Shown: piece by piece, positions 8,129-15,513 of the stretch
Layout of the letters: every line of letters begins with the position of its first letter
How positions within the stretch are numbered: the first letter of the stretch is position 1
NCBI GenBank assembly: GCA_023411615.1
Contig: JAEYOR010000023.1
Coordinates: forward strand, 1 to 35,390
Source: Actinomycetes bacterium
GTDB taxonomy: Bacteria > Actinomycetota > Actinomycetes > Actinomycetales > Demequinaceae
Direction: 5' to 3'
DNA length: 35,390 nucleotides
The notes under the pieces: model-generated
Databases searched by the model: none
Told to the model about the DNA's origin: nothing
What the model saw: the letters and a program-made list of their open reading frames with translations, nothing else
Made by a program: the position numbers and the translations under genes

Positions 8129-8499
8129 TGGGTATCACGATCAAGGGCAAGGGGACAGGGATTGCGCGCAAGCGTCGTCACTTCCGTTTGCGCAAGAAGA
8201 TCAGCGGCACGGCTGCACGCCCCCGCCTCGTGGTGACGCGCTCTGCTCGCCACATGGTGGCTCAGGTGGTAGACGACACGATCGGCAAGACCCTCGCGTC
8301 TGCATCGACCCTCGAGGCCGATGTGCGCGCGCTCAAGGGCGACAAGACGGCCAAGGCTTCCAAGGTTGGCCAGCTCGTCGCAGAGCGTGCGAAGTCCGCA
8401 GGGATTGAAGCCGTTGTGTTCGACCGTGGCGGAAACAAGTACCACGGCCGCGTCGCGGCGGTGGCCGATGGCGCCCGAGAGGGTGGCCTGGCCCTGTAG
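8128..8499 (+). CDS. rplR: 50S ribosomal protein L18
   Basis: L18 binds 5S rRNA with L5. The product is 123 residues: RKRRHFRLRKKISGTAARPRLVVTRSARHMVAQVVDD in the N-terminal half, and VVFDRGGNKYHGRVAAVADGAREGGLAL at the end, which is diagnostic. One-base overlap with rplF. Confidence 0.96.
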   Translation: MGITIKGKGTGIARKRRHFRLRKKISGTAARPRLVVTRSARHMVAQVVDDTIGKTLASASTLEADVRALKGDKTAKASKVGQLVAERAKSAGIEAVVFDRGGNKYHGRVAAVADGAREGGLAL

Positions 8500-8524
8500 C
8501 CGGGACGAGGAGTGAAGGAAAGAC

Positions 8525-9091
8525 ATGGCTGAGAACAATTCGCGTCGCGGCGGTGCCCGCGGCGGTAACGAGCCCGAGAACAAGTTCATCGAGCGCGTTG
8601 TCACAATCAACCGCGTCTCCAAGGTCGTCAAGGGTGGTCGTCGCTTCAGCTTCACCGCCCTCGTTGTTGTGGGCGACGGCGAAGGCAACGTTGGCGTCGG
8701 CTACGGCAAGGCCAAGGAAGTGCCCGCGGCAATCTCTAAGGGTGTCGAGGAGGCGAAGCGTTCGTTCTTCCGCGTCCCCCGCATTCAGGCCACCATCCCG
8801 CACGCCGTGCAGGGTGAGGCCGCCGCTGGTGTCGTGTTCTTGCGCCCCGCTGCTCCCGGTACCGGTGTGATCGCCGGTGGTCCGGTGCGTGCGGTGCTCG
8901 AGTGCGCTGGCATTCACGACGTGTTGTCGAAGTCGCTTGGTTCCTCGAACGCGATCAACATCGTCCACGCGACCGTGGATGCGCTGAAGCGTCTTGAGAT
9001 GCCGGAGGCTGTCGCGGCTCGCCGTGGCAAGACCGTTGAAGAGGTGGCGCCTGCCATTCTGCTGCGCGCCCGTGCTGCGGGGGTGAAGTAA
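8525..9091 (+). CDS. rpsE: 30S ribosomal protein S5
   Basis: S5 contributes to decoding fidelity and mRNA unwinding. Product of 188 residues: FIERVVTINRVSKVVKGGRRFSF (residues about 20-42), GNVGVGYGKAKEVPAAI, and AGGPVRAVLECAGIHDVLSKSLGSSNAINIVHAT. The first about 20 residues (NSRRGGARGGNEPENK) are a basic extension over E. coli S5. Shine-Dalgarno gaaggaaag precedes ATG 8525. One-base overlap with rpmD. Confidence 0.97.
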   Translation: MAENNSRRGGARGGNEPENKFIERVVTINRVSKVVKGGRRFSFTALVVVGDGEGNVGVGYGKAKEVPAAISKGVEEAKRSFFRVPRIQATIPHAVQGEAAAGVVFLRPAAPGTGVIAGGPVRAVLECAGIHDVLSKSLGSSNAINIVHATVDALKRLEMPEAVAARRGKTVEEVAPAILLRARAAGVK

Positions 9092-9273
9092 TGCCTCGTC
9101 TCAAGGTGACGCAAAAGCGTTCAGAGATCGGCACCAAGCCTCAGCACCGCGAGACATTGCGCTCGCTGGGACTGAAGCGCATTGGTGACATTGTGGTGAA
9201 GGAGGACCGCCCGGAGATCCGCGGCATGGTCCGTGCCGTGAGCCACCTGGTGACTGTGGAGGAGGTTGACTAA
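9091..9273 (+). CDS. rpmD: 50S ribosomal protein L30
   Basis: L30 of the large subunit. Small 60-residue product: LKVTQKRSEIGTKPQHRETLRSLGLKRIG, followed by DRPEIRGMVRAVSHLVTVEEVD, both conserved. It overlaps rpsE and rplO by one base on either side, so translation is probably coupled. Confidence 0.96.
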   Translation: MPRLKVTQKRSEIGTKPQHRETLRSLGLKRIGDIVVKEDRPEIRGMVRAVSHLVTVEEVD

Positions 9274-10040
9274 TGGCTGAGGAGAAGAAGGAAGCCGCCG
9301 CAAAGGCGCCTGCCAAGAAGCCCGCTGCCAAGGCGTCGGCCGCGAAGTCGTCCACGGCGAAGCCGGCTGCGGCGAAGGCTGCGGCCAAGCCTGCTGCCGA
9401 GAAGAAGGCTCCTGCTAAGGCTGCTGCCAAGCCGGCCGCTGACAAGGCTCCTGCCAAGGCTGCTGCCGAGAAGAAGGCACCCGCCAAGGCCGCCGCTGAG
9501 AAGGCTCCTGCCAAGGCTGAGACCGCGGCTGCCGCGAAGGCTCCCGCCAAGTCGACGGCTACCAAGGCGAAGTCGACGTCGGACGAGCCGAAGGTGACGA
9601 CGCTCAAGATGCACCACCTGCGTCCCGCCCCCGGTGCCCACACCCCCAAGACCCGCGTGGGTCGTGGTGAGGGCTCGAAGGGTAAGACTGCAGGCCGTGG
9701 CACCAAGGGCACGCACGCTCGCAACACCGTCTCGTCCGCCTTTGAGGGCGGCCAGACGCCGTTGCACATGCGTCTGCCCAAGCTGCGCGGCTTCAAGAGC
9801 CCCTTCAAGGTGCGCTACCAGGTGGTCAACCTCGACCAGCTGGCAGAGCTGTTCCCCAAGGGCGGGAAGGTCACCAAGGCCGATCTCGTCGACAAGGGCG
9901 CAGTCCGTGCCAACCAGCCCGTCAAGGTGCTCGGTGACGGCGATATTGCCGTGAAGGTGACCCTGGTGGACGCCGACGCTGTTTCGCGTTCCGCGAAGAC
10001 CAAGATTGAGGCCGCTGGCGGCACTGTCAGCGAGGGCTAG
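9273..10040 (+). CDS. rplO: 50S ribosomal protein L15 with about 108-residue Lys/Ala/Pro N-terminal extension
   Basis: L15, an assembly protein of the 50S. The family core covers residues about 109-255 (LKMHHLRPAPGAHTPKTR, then VGRGEGSKGKTAGRGTKG and MRLPKLRGFKSPFK) and has the normal length of about 147. Ahead of it is an extension of about 108 residues built of KAPAKAAAEK-like units, resembling the tail of histone H1 or of actinobacterial HU proteins. ATG 9273 overlaps the rpmD stop by one base exactly as rpmD overlaps rpsE, which supports this start. An internal ATG at 9609, with gaaggtg 11 nt upstream, could give a core-only form, but no stop breaks the extension and its codons look like those of a real gene. 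Confidence 0.95.
   Translation: MAEEKKEAAAKAPAKKPAAKASAAKSSTAKPAAAKAAAKPAAEKKAPAKAAAKPAADKAPAKAAAEKKAPAKAAAEKAPAKAETAAAAKAPAKSTATKAKSTSDEPKVTTLKMHHLRPAPGAHTPKTRVGRGEGSKGKTAGRGTKGTHARNTVSSAFEGGQTPLHMRLPKLRGFKSPFKVRYQVVNLDQLAELFPKGGKVTKADLVDKGAVRANQPVKVLGDGDIAVKVTLVDADAVSRSAKTKIEAAGGTVSEG
9403..9545 (+). repeat. imperfect tandem codon repeats in the L15 extension
   Basis: Repeated units of the type aaggctcctgccaaggctgc run through this part of rplO, coding for K-A-P-A-K-A-A-A-E/D-K units. Copies begin near 9406, 9445, 9475 and 9505. Such repeats can change copy number by slippage or recombination, so strains may differ in length. Confidence 0.7.
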
Positions 10041-10044
10041 GCTC

Positions 10045-10076
10045 GTCGCGGGTCCGTATTGACGCGGGCCCGCGAC
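10045..10076 (+). terminator. strong hairpin between rplO and secY
   Basis: Arms 10045-10055 and 10066-10076 pair over 11 positions (10 Watson-Crick and one G-U) round a 10-nt loop, starting 4 nt after the rplO stop. No T-run follows. It could be a T-less terminator, an attenuator lowering secY expression relative to ribosomal proteins, or an mRNA-stability element. The sequence does not decide. Confidence 0.45.
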
Positions 10077-10097
10077 ACCGCCTTCATCGGAGGATTC

Positions 10098-11396
10098 ATG
10101 CTTTCAGGCTTTCTGAGCGCGTTCCGCACGCCGGACCTGCGCAAGAAGCTGTTGTTCACGCTGGGCATGATCGGCATTTACCGTCTGGGTGTGTCGATCC
10201 CGACCCCGGGCGTCGACTACGGCGAAATTCAGGCGTGTCTGAACAGCACGTCTGACACGGGCGGACCCCTCCAGATTCTCAACCTCTTCTCAGGTGGAGC
10301 GCTCCTCCAGCTGTCGATCTTCGCGCTCGGCATCATGCCGTACATCACCGCGTCGATCATGGTGCAGTTATTGCGTGTGCTGATCCCTCGCTTCGAGACC
10401 CTCCACCGCGAGGGCGCTGAGGGCCAAGCAAAGCTCACGCAGTACACGCGCTACCTGGCGGTAGGCTTCGCCGCGTTGCAGTCCGCCTCGTACATCACGA
10501 TGGCGCGCAACGGCATGTTCTTCCCGAACTGCCCGCCAGTGATCCCCAACGACTCATGGAACATCATCGCCATCATGGTGTTGACGATGACCGCAGGCAC
10601 CGTGTTCATCATGTGGCTGGGCGAGCGCATCACTGAACGCGGCGTCGGCAACGGCATGTCGCTACTGATCTTCACGTCGGTGGCAGCGTCTTTCCCCGGT
10701 GCTGTGTCGCAGATCTGGAACTCCTCGGATCGCGTGCGCAACCTCTTTGTTGTGCTCCTTGTGGTGTTGGCCGTCATTGCTGCAGTGGTTTACGTCGAGC
10801 AGTCCCAGCGTCGCATCCCGGTTCAGTACGCCAAGCGCATGGTGGGCCGACGCATGCTCGGCGGTTCGTCGACGTACATTCCGCTCAAGATCAACATGGC
10901 GGGCGTGATCCCCGTCATCTTTGCTGCGTCGCTCCTCCAGCTGCCGTACGTCATCGTGCAGTTCCAAGGACAGAACCCGGACGGGTGGGTGCTCTGGGTG
11001 CAAAAGCACATCACGGACCCGGCCGCGCCGCTGCACATCGCGATCTACGTGTTGCTCATCGTGTTCTTCGCGTACTTCTACACGGCAATCACATTCAACC
11101 CGACTGAGGTTGCCGACAATATGAAGAAGTACGGCGGCTTTGTGCCGGGCATTCGGCCTGGCAAACCGACTGCGGACTATCTCGACTACGTGTTGTCCCG
11201 CATCACTGCGGCCGGATCAACGTATCTGGCGATTGTCGCGCTCATCCCGTCGATCACCTTGGCGATGCTCGGCCTCAACTCGCAGATCCCGCTGGGAGCG
11301 ACGACAATCCTCATTCTTGTCGGCGTCGGTCTTGACACCGTCAAGCGCATCCAGTCGCAGCTTGAACAGCGTCGATACGAAGGGTTCCTCCGGTAA
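10098..11396 (+). CDS. secY: preprotein translocase subunit SecY
   Basis: Central channel of the Sec translocon in the cytoplasmic membrane. The 432-residue product has the expected ten hydrophobic segments. Marks include LRKKLLFTLGMIGIYRLGVSIPTPGVD at the N terminus, the plug region NLFSGGALLQLSIFALGIMPYI, the cytosolic loop RRIPVQYAKRMVGRR and NPTEVADNMKKYGGFVPGIRPG near the C terminus. ATG 10098 is chosen because ggagg (10089-10093) precedes it at ideal distance; a TTG at 10059 would add 13 unlikely residues and lies in the hairpin. Stop overlaps adk by one base. Confidence 0.97.
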   Translation: MLSGFLSAFRTPDLRKKLLFTLGMIGIYRLGVSIPTPGVDYGEIQACLNSTSDTGGPLQILNLFSGGALLQLSIFALGIMPYITASIMVQLLRVLIPRFETLHREGAEGQAKLTQYTRYLAVGFAALQSASYITMARNGMFFPNCPPVIPNDSWNIIAIMVLTMTAGTVFIMWLGERITERGVGNGMSLLIFTSVAASFPGAVSQIWNSSDRVRNLFVVLLVVLAVIAAVVYVEQSQRRIPVQYAKRMVGRRMLGGSSTYIPLKINMAGVIPVIFAASLLQLPYVIVQFQGQNPDGWVLWVQKHITDPAAPLHIAIYVLLIVFFAYFYTAITFNPTEVADNMKKYGGFVPGIRPGKPTADYLDYVLSRITAAGSTYLAIVALIPSITLAMLGLNSQIPLGATTILILVGVGLDTVKRIQSQLEQRRYEGFLR

Positions 11397-11962
11397 TGCG
11401 TCTTGTCCTCGTCGGTCCACCAGGAGCAGGAAAGGGAACCCAGGCTGCTCGCCTTGCCGAGCATTACGGTGTTCCTGCTATCTCGACAGGCGATATCTTT
11501 CGGGCCAATGTCAAGAACGAGACTGAGCTCGGACGCAAGGCGCAGGAGTACATGAGTGCCGGCGCTTTGGTCCCCGACGAAGTCACCAATGCGATGGTGA
11601 AGGACCGTCTCGCTCAAGACGACGTGGCGAACGGGTTCTTGCTCGATGGCTATCCCCGCAACCCCGACCAGGCCGCCGAGCTCGACACGATGCTTGCCCA
11701 GCTGGGTGCGGAGTTGAACGCTGTGCTTGAGATCACCGCCGACCACGATGTGGTGACCGCACGCCTGCTCAACCGGGCCCAGATCGAGGGCCGCGCTGAT
11801 GACACGGAAGACGTCATCCGCGAGCGTCTACGCGTCTACGAAGAATCGACGGCGCCCCTCGCTGCCTTCTACGCGGAGCGTGGCCTGCTGACGAGCGTCG
11901 ATGGCATTGGCGATGTCGACGAGGTGACCGTCCGCATTCTTGCCGCTCTCGACGCGCGATAG
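11396..11962 (+). CDS. adk: adenylate kinase
   Basis: Converts ATP and AMP to two ADP in the cytosol. The 188-residue product begins MRLVLVGPPGAGKGTQAARL, with the P-loop at residues 7-15, then STGDIFR and GFLLDGYPRNPDQA for AMP binding. The LID is of the short type: LLNRAQIEGRADDTEDVIRERL is direct, without the about 30-residue zinc or Asp-rich lid of long forms. This short form is usual in actinobacteria. Translationally coupled to secY by a one-base overlap. Confidence 0.97.
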   Translation: MRLVLVGPPGAGKGTQAARLAEHYGVPAISTGDIFRANVKNETELGRKAQEYMSAGALVPDEVTNAMVKDRLAQDDVANGFLLDGYPRNPDQAAELDTMLAQLGAELNAVLEITADHDVVTARLLNRAQIEGRADDTEDVIRERLRVYEESTAPLAAFYAERGLLTSVDGIGDVDEVTVRILAALDAR

Positions 11963-11964
11963 TC

Positions 11965-12774
11965 ATGGCGCGTGGCGTCGAACTGAAATCCCGCGCTCAG
12001 ATGCGCGTGATGGCTCGCTCGGGTCGCATTACTGCGGAGGCGCTCGCCGCCGCATCGGCGGCTGCTGTACCGGGTGCGACGACTGCCGACGTCGACGCAG
12101 CCGCGCGCCGCGTCATTGAGAGCGCAGGAGCGACGCCCAACTTTCTCGGCTATCACGGCTTCCCTGCCGTCACGTGTGTCTCCGTCAACCACGAGGTGGT
12201 CCACGGCATCCCCGGAGACCTGGAGATTGCAGACGGCGACGTCGTGTCGATTGATTGCGGCGCCATTGTCGACGGCTGGCATTCGGACTCCGCAGTGACG
12301 GTCATTGCCGGCACGGCGCGCGGCGGTCAGGACGCGCACCTTGTCACGAGCACTCATGACGCCTTGTGGTCGGGCGTCGCCGCTCTGGCGACGGCGCAGC
12401 GACTGGACGAGGTTGCGGCGGCAATTGAGGATGTGGCCGACGCTGCAGGCCTTCACCCTCTGTTGGGCTTTGTGGGTCATGGCATTGGCACCGCTATGCA
12501 CCAAGCACCGGATGTGTTGAATTACCGCACCAAAGGTCGGTCTCCTCGAGTCAAGGCAGGGATGTGCCTTGCGATTGAACCGATGTTCGTCATCGGCACG
12601 GGTGACTCCGACGTGCTCGACGATGGGTGGACAGTGGTGTCCGCCGACGGTTCGCGTGCAGCGCATTGGGAGCACAGTGTGGCGATTCATGAGGACGGGA
12701 TATGGGTGCTCACCGCGCCGGATGGCGGGGCCCGTGAGCTCGCGTCGCGTGGTGTGACCCCCGTGGCTCCCTAG
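11965..12774 (+). CDS. map: type I methionine aminopeptidase
   Basis: Removes the N-terminal methionine from new proteins. The 269-residue product has all five metal ligands in context: the two aspartates of SIDCGAIVDGWHSDSAVTV, the histidine of GHGIGTAMHQ, and the glutamates of AIEPMF and WEHSVAIHEDG. ATG 11965 follows the adk stop by 2 nt. It is the last gene of the secY-adk-map group here. In most actinobacteria infA follows nearby; here a 2.7-kb island intervenes. Confidence 0.96.
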   Translation: MARGVELKSRAQMRVMARSGRITAEALAAASAAAVPGATTADVDAAARRVIESAGATPNFLGYHGFPAVTCVSVNHEVVHGIPGDLEIADGDVVSIDCGAIVDGWHSDSAVTVIAGTARGGQDAHLVTSTHDALWSGVAALATAQRLDEVAAAIEDVADAAGLHPLLGFVGHGIGTAMHQAPDVLNYRTKGRSPRVKAGMCLAIEPMFVIGTGDSDVLDDGWTVVSADGSRAAHWEHSVAIHEDGIWVLTAPDGGARELASRGVTPVAP

Positions 12775-12786
12775 CTGAGAGTCGGC

Positions 12787-12804
12787 GCCCCCTGAAATGG
12801 GGGC
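12787..12804 (+). terminator. possible terminator hairpin after map
   Basis: A 6-bp GC stem (12787-12792 with 12799-12804, 6-nt loop) starts 13 nt after the map stop. No T-run follows, so this is only a candidate end for the secY-adk-map transcript. The rest of the 159-nt gap to 12933 must hold the promoter of the next gene, but no -35/-10 pair is convincing. Confidence 0.35.
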
Positions 12805-12933
12805 ACCACTTCTGGGGTTACCAGGGATTTCGCCGAATTTCGTGTGGACATTCTCACAATTGGCGCCGAAAACTAGCGCTCCGAGATGTCCGAAATGTAT
12901 CAATGAGAGCGAGACCACACAGGAGGGCACCTG

Positions 12934-13851
12934 GTGACGGTCGGCAAAGCCGGCGCGAAACCGCTGGTGCCCTTTTTGCGTTCAGGGAGCAATATGTCCA
13001 AGCGCCTATCGACGTCGAGGTCAACAGCCGAGACGGAGCGTGCAGAAGCTGCACGGCCCGGCCTGCACCGGACGCACATCGCGTTGCTCGCACAGTCGCG
13101 CCACCGCATCGTCCGCGAGACGATCGCCCGGCGTGACGACGTCCCTCTCGGTGTGCAGGCCGCGCTCGCGAATGACGACTGGTGGGAAGTGCGTGCAGCA
13201 ATGGCTGCGAACCCGCGGGCAGCCAGGTCCGTCATGGATGCGCTCGCAATAGATCGCCATCATGAGGTCCTGTTCGCCCTCATCGGCAACCCCAATCTTG
13301 AGGCTCCCATCGCAGTCCGTCTCGGCCAACACCGCCGCCAGGACGTACGAGATGCGATCGCCCATCGGATTCGAACGGTGCCGCTCGTGGAACCGACGCT
13401 CGATCAAGGCGAGGACTATCTCATTCCGGAACTGCGTGAGCGCGCGACGGCGTGGGCCGATGGTGTCGAGACGGCGGCCAATGGCGCAGAGCCGCTGTCG
13501 GTCGCGCCCATTGAGATGATCGACGCTGACCAGGCCGCGACGCTCGGTGCGGCGGCTCGTGCAGCCGCGCCCGCGGCTCGTGGTGAGCTCGCACCGATTG
13601 CCGCACCGGCGCGCGACGAGGCTGTCGCCCTCTTCGAGCCTGGGCCGGACGATCCGCTTGACGAGCTCGAACGTCCTGTTGGTGCGATCGCACATCCGGG
13701 CCACGACTTCCTCGTTGTCACTCTTCCCGACGACCTCGGGCCTTCTCACGCTGGAGCCGCGCACCGATCAAGTGTCGCCACCCCCGCGATGTTTGCCACG
13801 CATACGGCGAGCAGTGCCACTTCGCACCGCACTGTGACCCGGACTCATTAG
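12934..13851 (+). CDS. variant leucine-rich repeat (LRV/HEAT-like) protein with disordered C-terminal region
   Basis: No named gene is recognised. Residues about 45-150 are repeats of the LRV type: IARRDDVPLGVQAALANDD, then VRAAMAANPRAARSVMDALA and LFALIGNPNLEAPIAVRLG. These match the pattern V-R-x-A-x-A-x-N-P-x-x-P-x-x-V-x-x-x-L. LRV repeats form alpha/3-10 solenoids that bind proteins. The cysteine cluster found at the N terminus of the Azotobacter LRV protein is absent. From about residue 175 the chain is Ala/Pro/Asp-rich and probably disordered. GTG 12934 is preceded by ggaggg (12922-12927) and is preferred; ATG 12994, with agggag close by, would remove 20 residues. First of four paralogues; the next starts 20 nt downstream, so they form an operon. 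Function unknown. Confidence 0.8.
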   Translation: MTVGKAGAKPLVPFLRSGSNMSKRLSTSRSTAETERAEAARPGLHRTHIALLAQSRHRIVRETIARRDDVPLGVQAALANDDWWEVRAAMAANPRAARSVMDALAIDRHHEVLFALIGNPNLEAPIAVRLGQHRRQDVRDAIAHRIRTVPLVEPTLDQGEDYLIPELRERATAWADGVETAANGAEPLSVAPIEMIDADQAATLGAAARAAAPAARGELAPIAAPARDEAVALFEPGPDDPLDELERPVGAIAHPGHDFLVVTLPDDLGPSHAGAAHRSSVATPAMFATHTASSATSHRTVTRTH

Positions 13852-13871
13852 CGACGTAAGGACCAGGTGAT

Positions 13872-14186
13872 ATGGCACTTTCCTTGACCCGAACAAAGAG
13901 CGAGGACTTGCTCCGCGCGCGCGACCCACAGACGTCGCGCGCCGAGCTGGTGGCGCTCGCCGCACACGGCAAGCCAGAGGTGAGGGCGGCCGTGGCCGCT
14001 CGCCTTGACTGTCCACTCGCGACGATGCTGTCGCTCGCGCTCGAAAGCGATGTACGCGTCCTCGAGGCGCTCGCATCCAACCCGAACGCGCCCCGTTCCG
14101 TCCTTGAAAGGCTCGTCTCGCACAAGCGTGAGAGCGTGGGCCAACTCGCCCAGCGTCGGCTTCGCACCGCGCGCATGTACGCCTAA
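13872..14186 (+). CDS. small LRV-repeat protein
   Basis: Product of 104 residues that is almost entirely repeat: DPQTSRAELVALAAHGKPE, VRAAVAARLDCPLATMLSLA, LEALASNPNAPRSVLERLVS and a final partial unit VGQLAQRRLR. It resembles the protein encoded at 15079 and the first half of that at 14406 very closely in pattern. No signal peptide or membrane segment. ATG 13872 has aagga 9 nt upstream and lies 20 nt after the larger paralogue. A strong intrinsic terminator follows. Function unknown; a small solenoid adaptor is plausible. Confidence 0.8.
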   Translation: MALSLTRTKSEDLLRARDPQTSRAELVALAAHGKPEVRAAVAARLDCPLATMLSLALESDVRVLEALASNPNAPRSVLERLVSHKRESVGQLAQRRLRTARMYA

Positions 14187-14242
14187 CCACTGAGTGTCCG
14201 GTCCCGAGGCGCACCCCTCAGCCGCGTTGGTGAACCGGGCGG

Positions 14243-14278
14243 ACGGCGGCGGTCCCTCCTGGGATCGCCGCCGTTTTT
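14243..14278 (+). terminator. intrinsic terminator after the first LRV pair
   Basis: Arms 14243-14256 and 14261-14274 pair over 14 positions (one G-U) round a 4-nt loop tcct, followed by five T (14274-14278). This is the clearest rho-independent terminator in the window. It ends the transcript of the two upstream LRV genes and so separates them from the next two. The 219-nt gap between genes (14187-14405) holds this and presumably a new promoter. Confidence 0.88.
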
Positions 14279-14405
14279 GCGTCCGACGCTGAGGGCCAGT
14301 TCACGCAGACGTTACGTAGAGGCACGGCGCCCGTAACGCGTGCGGCTTAACGTGGAGCTGGCGGCTATCCCCGCCGTCGCAGTGCTTGGCACAGGGGGCC
14401 GACAC

Positions 14406-14966
14406 ATGGCACGTGGATTCAGGAGCGCACCCGGCGCAAGCCCGGACGTCCGTGCAGCGAGCGATCCTGCACGCACTAAGCAGGAACTTCTCGAACTTGG
14501 CCGCAGTCGCAATCACGTGGTGAGAGCGGCGGTCGCCGCGCGGGCCGATTGTCCGCTCGGGCTCATGGTGACGCTTGCGCACGATATCTCGGTGGATGTG
14601 CGCATCGCCGTTGCGATGAATGACCATGCACAACGCTCTGTCATGAACTACCTCGCATCCGATCGCGCTGTGCTGGTAGTGATCGCCCTCGTGTCCAATC
14701 CGGCATTGCCCCCCGACCTGCTCGAGGAGTTGGCGTTTAACCGGCACGCACGGGTGAGGGCAGCCGCTGTTGAGCGCATGGATGCGGAGCATCGCGCCGC
14801 CCTCGCTCCGGAGGGGGCCGATCCGGGCGCCGCACTCGCGCAAGCGGCGGCGGACTTTGCCCACCAAGAAGTGGAGCGGATGATGAGCGCCGACCCACGT
14901 GCGCCAGTCCATCGGCCGCCACCGCAGATCCGGCTCGCGCCAGTGCGCGGCTTCCGTGCACCGTGA
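14406..14966 (+). CDS. LRV-repeat protein, medium size
   Basis: Product of 186 residues. Residues about 17-130 hold the repeats: DPARTKQELLELGRSRNHV, VRAAVAARADCPLGLMVTLA, VRIAVAMNDHAQRSVMNYLA, VVIALVSNPALPPDLLEELA and VRAAAVERM. The C-terminal about 55 residues are Ala/Pro-rich and low in structure. ATG 14406 is chosen because agggggc lies 7 nt upstream; an in-frame GTG at 14340 would add 22 residues not resembling a repeat. It lies after a strong terminator, so it needs its own promoter, which I could not identify. Function unknown. Confidence 0.78.
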   Translation: MARGFRSAPGASPDVRAASDPARTKQELLELGRSRNHVVRAAVAARADCPLGLMVTLAHDISVDVRIAVAMNDHAQRSVMNYLASDRAVLVVIALVSNPALPPDLLEELAFNRHARVRAAAVERMDAEHRAALAPEGADPGAALAQAAADFAHQEVERMMSADPRAPVHRPPPQIRLAPVRGFRAP

Positions 14967-15044
14967 CCCAGATGACCGTTTTGTCTAATTCGTCACAAGG
15001 ACTCGAAGAGTCCGGCTCGCGCGCTTATCGTGTGGACAGGAAAG

Positions 15045-15059
15045 AAGGCCTCAGGCCTT
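15045..15059 (+). promoter_or_regulatory. hairpins upstream of the fourth LRV gene
   Basis: The 112-nt gap between the third and fourth LRV genes contains two short perfect inverted repeats: aaggcc/ggcctt here (3-nt loop) and ggact/agtcc at 14999-15013 (5-nt loop). Neither has a T-run. They may shape the leader of the downstream gene or be chance in GC-rich DNA. Confidence 0.3.
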
Positions 15060-15078
15060 GAGAGGACGAGACAACACC

Positions 15079-15390
15079 ATGGTGGGACTGCCTTCCGCGC
15101 GGGATGCGGCACAAGACCTCGCACGCGCCACCGATCCGGCGGTGACTGGTTCCGAACTGCTCCCGTACGCTGCTCACCGCTCAGCTCACATACGCGCCGC
15201 GGTTGCCGCCCGCGCGGACACTCCGGCGGGTGCGCTCATTTCTTTGGGTCATGATCACGAGCCCGACGTCTTGCTTGCTTTGCTCCGCAATCCACGGACG
15301 CCCTCCACCGTGGTGCGCAAACTTGCCGACCACCGCGACGTGCGCGTGTCAGACGCAGCCGTTCAACGGTTGCGCAACGCCTTCCGTTGA
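15079..15390 (+). CDS. small LRV-repeat protein
   Basis: Product of 103 residues made of repeat units: DPAVTGSELLPYAAHRSAH, IRAAVAARADTPAGALISLG, LLALLRNPRTPSTVVRKLA and VSDAAVQRLRNAF. Pattern and length closely match the 104-residue protein at 13872, so the two are likely a duplication. ATG 15079 is used; a TTG at 15058 would add seven residues. Upstream agagga (15061-15066) is rather far for a Shine-Dalgarno, so expression may be modest. Followed by the infA promoter. Function unknown. Confidence 0.78.
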   Translation: MVGLPSARDAAQDLARATDPAVTGSELLPYAAHRSAHIRAAVAARADTPAGALISLGHDHEPDVLLALLRNPRTPSTVVRKLADHRDVRVSDAAVQRLRNAFR

Positions 15391-15427
15391 GGCCGCGCGA
15401 GCATATAGCGGGGGCAAGGGGCCGTGG

Positions 15428-15456
15428 TTGAGACGCGCCGTCACATGGTCTAGACT
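15428..15456 (+). promoter_or_regulatory. infA promoter
   Basis: ttgaga (15428-15433), 17-nt spacer, tagact (15451-15456). This fits the actinobacterial housekeeping consensus (TTGAC and TAnnnT) well and lies 57 nt ahead of the infA start. It gives infA-rpmJ-rpsM and probably further genes a start point independent of the LRV island. Confidence 0.7.
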
Positions 15457-15513
15457 TGTCTGTCGGGCGTTTTTGCGCGCCTACAACCCTGTTCATCGAC
15501 GTTAGCGGAGTAT

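Noticed and set aside
9403..9545. CRISPR-like or satellite repeat
   Set aside because: The repeats are codon-phased, imperfect and inside the L15 frame; they reflect K-A-P protein repeats.
12778..12933. A clear promoter for the first LRV gene
   Set aside because: Candidate boxes in this gap have poor matches or wrong spacing, so none is called.
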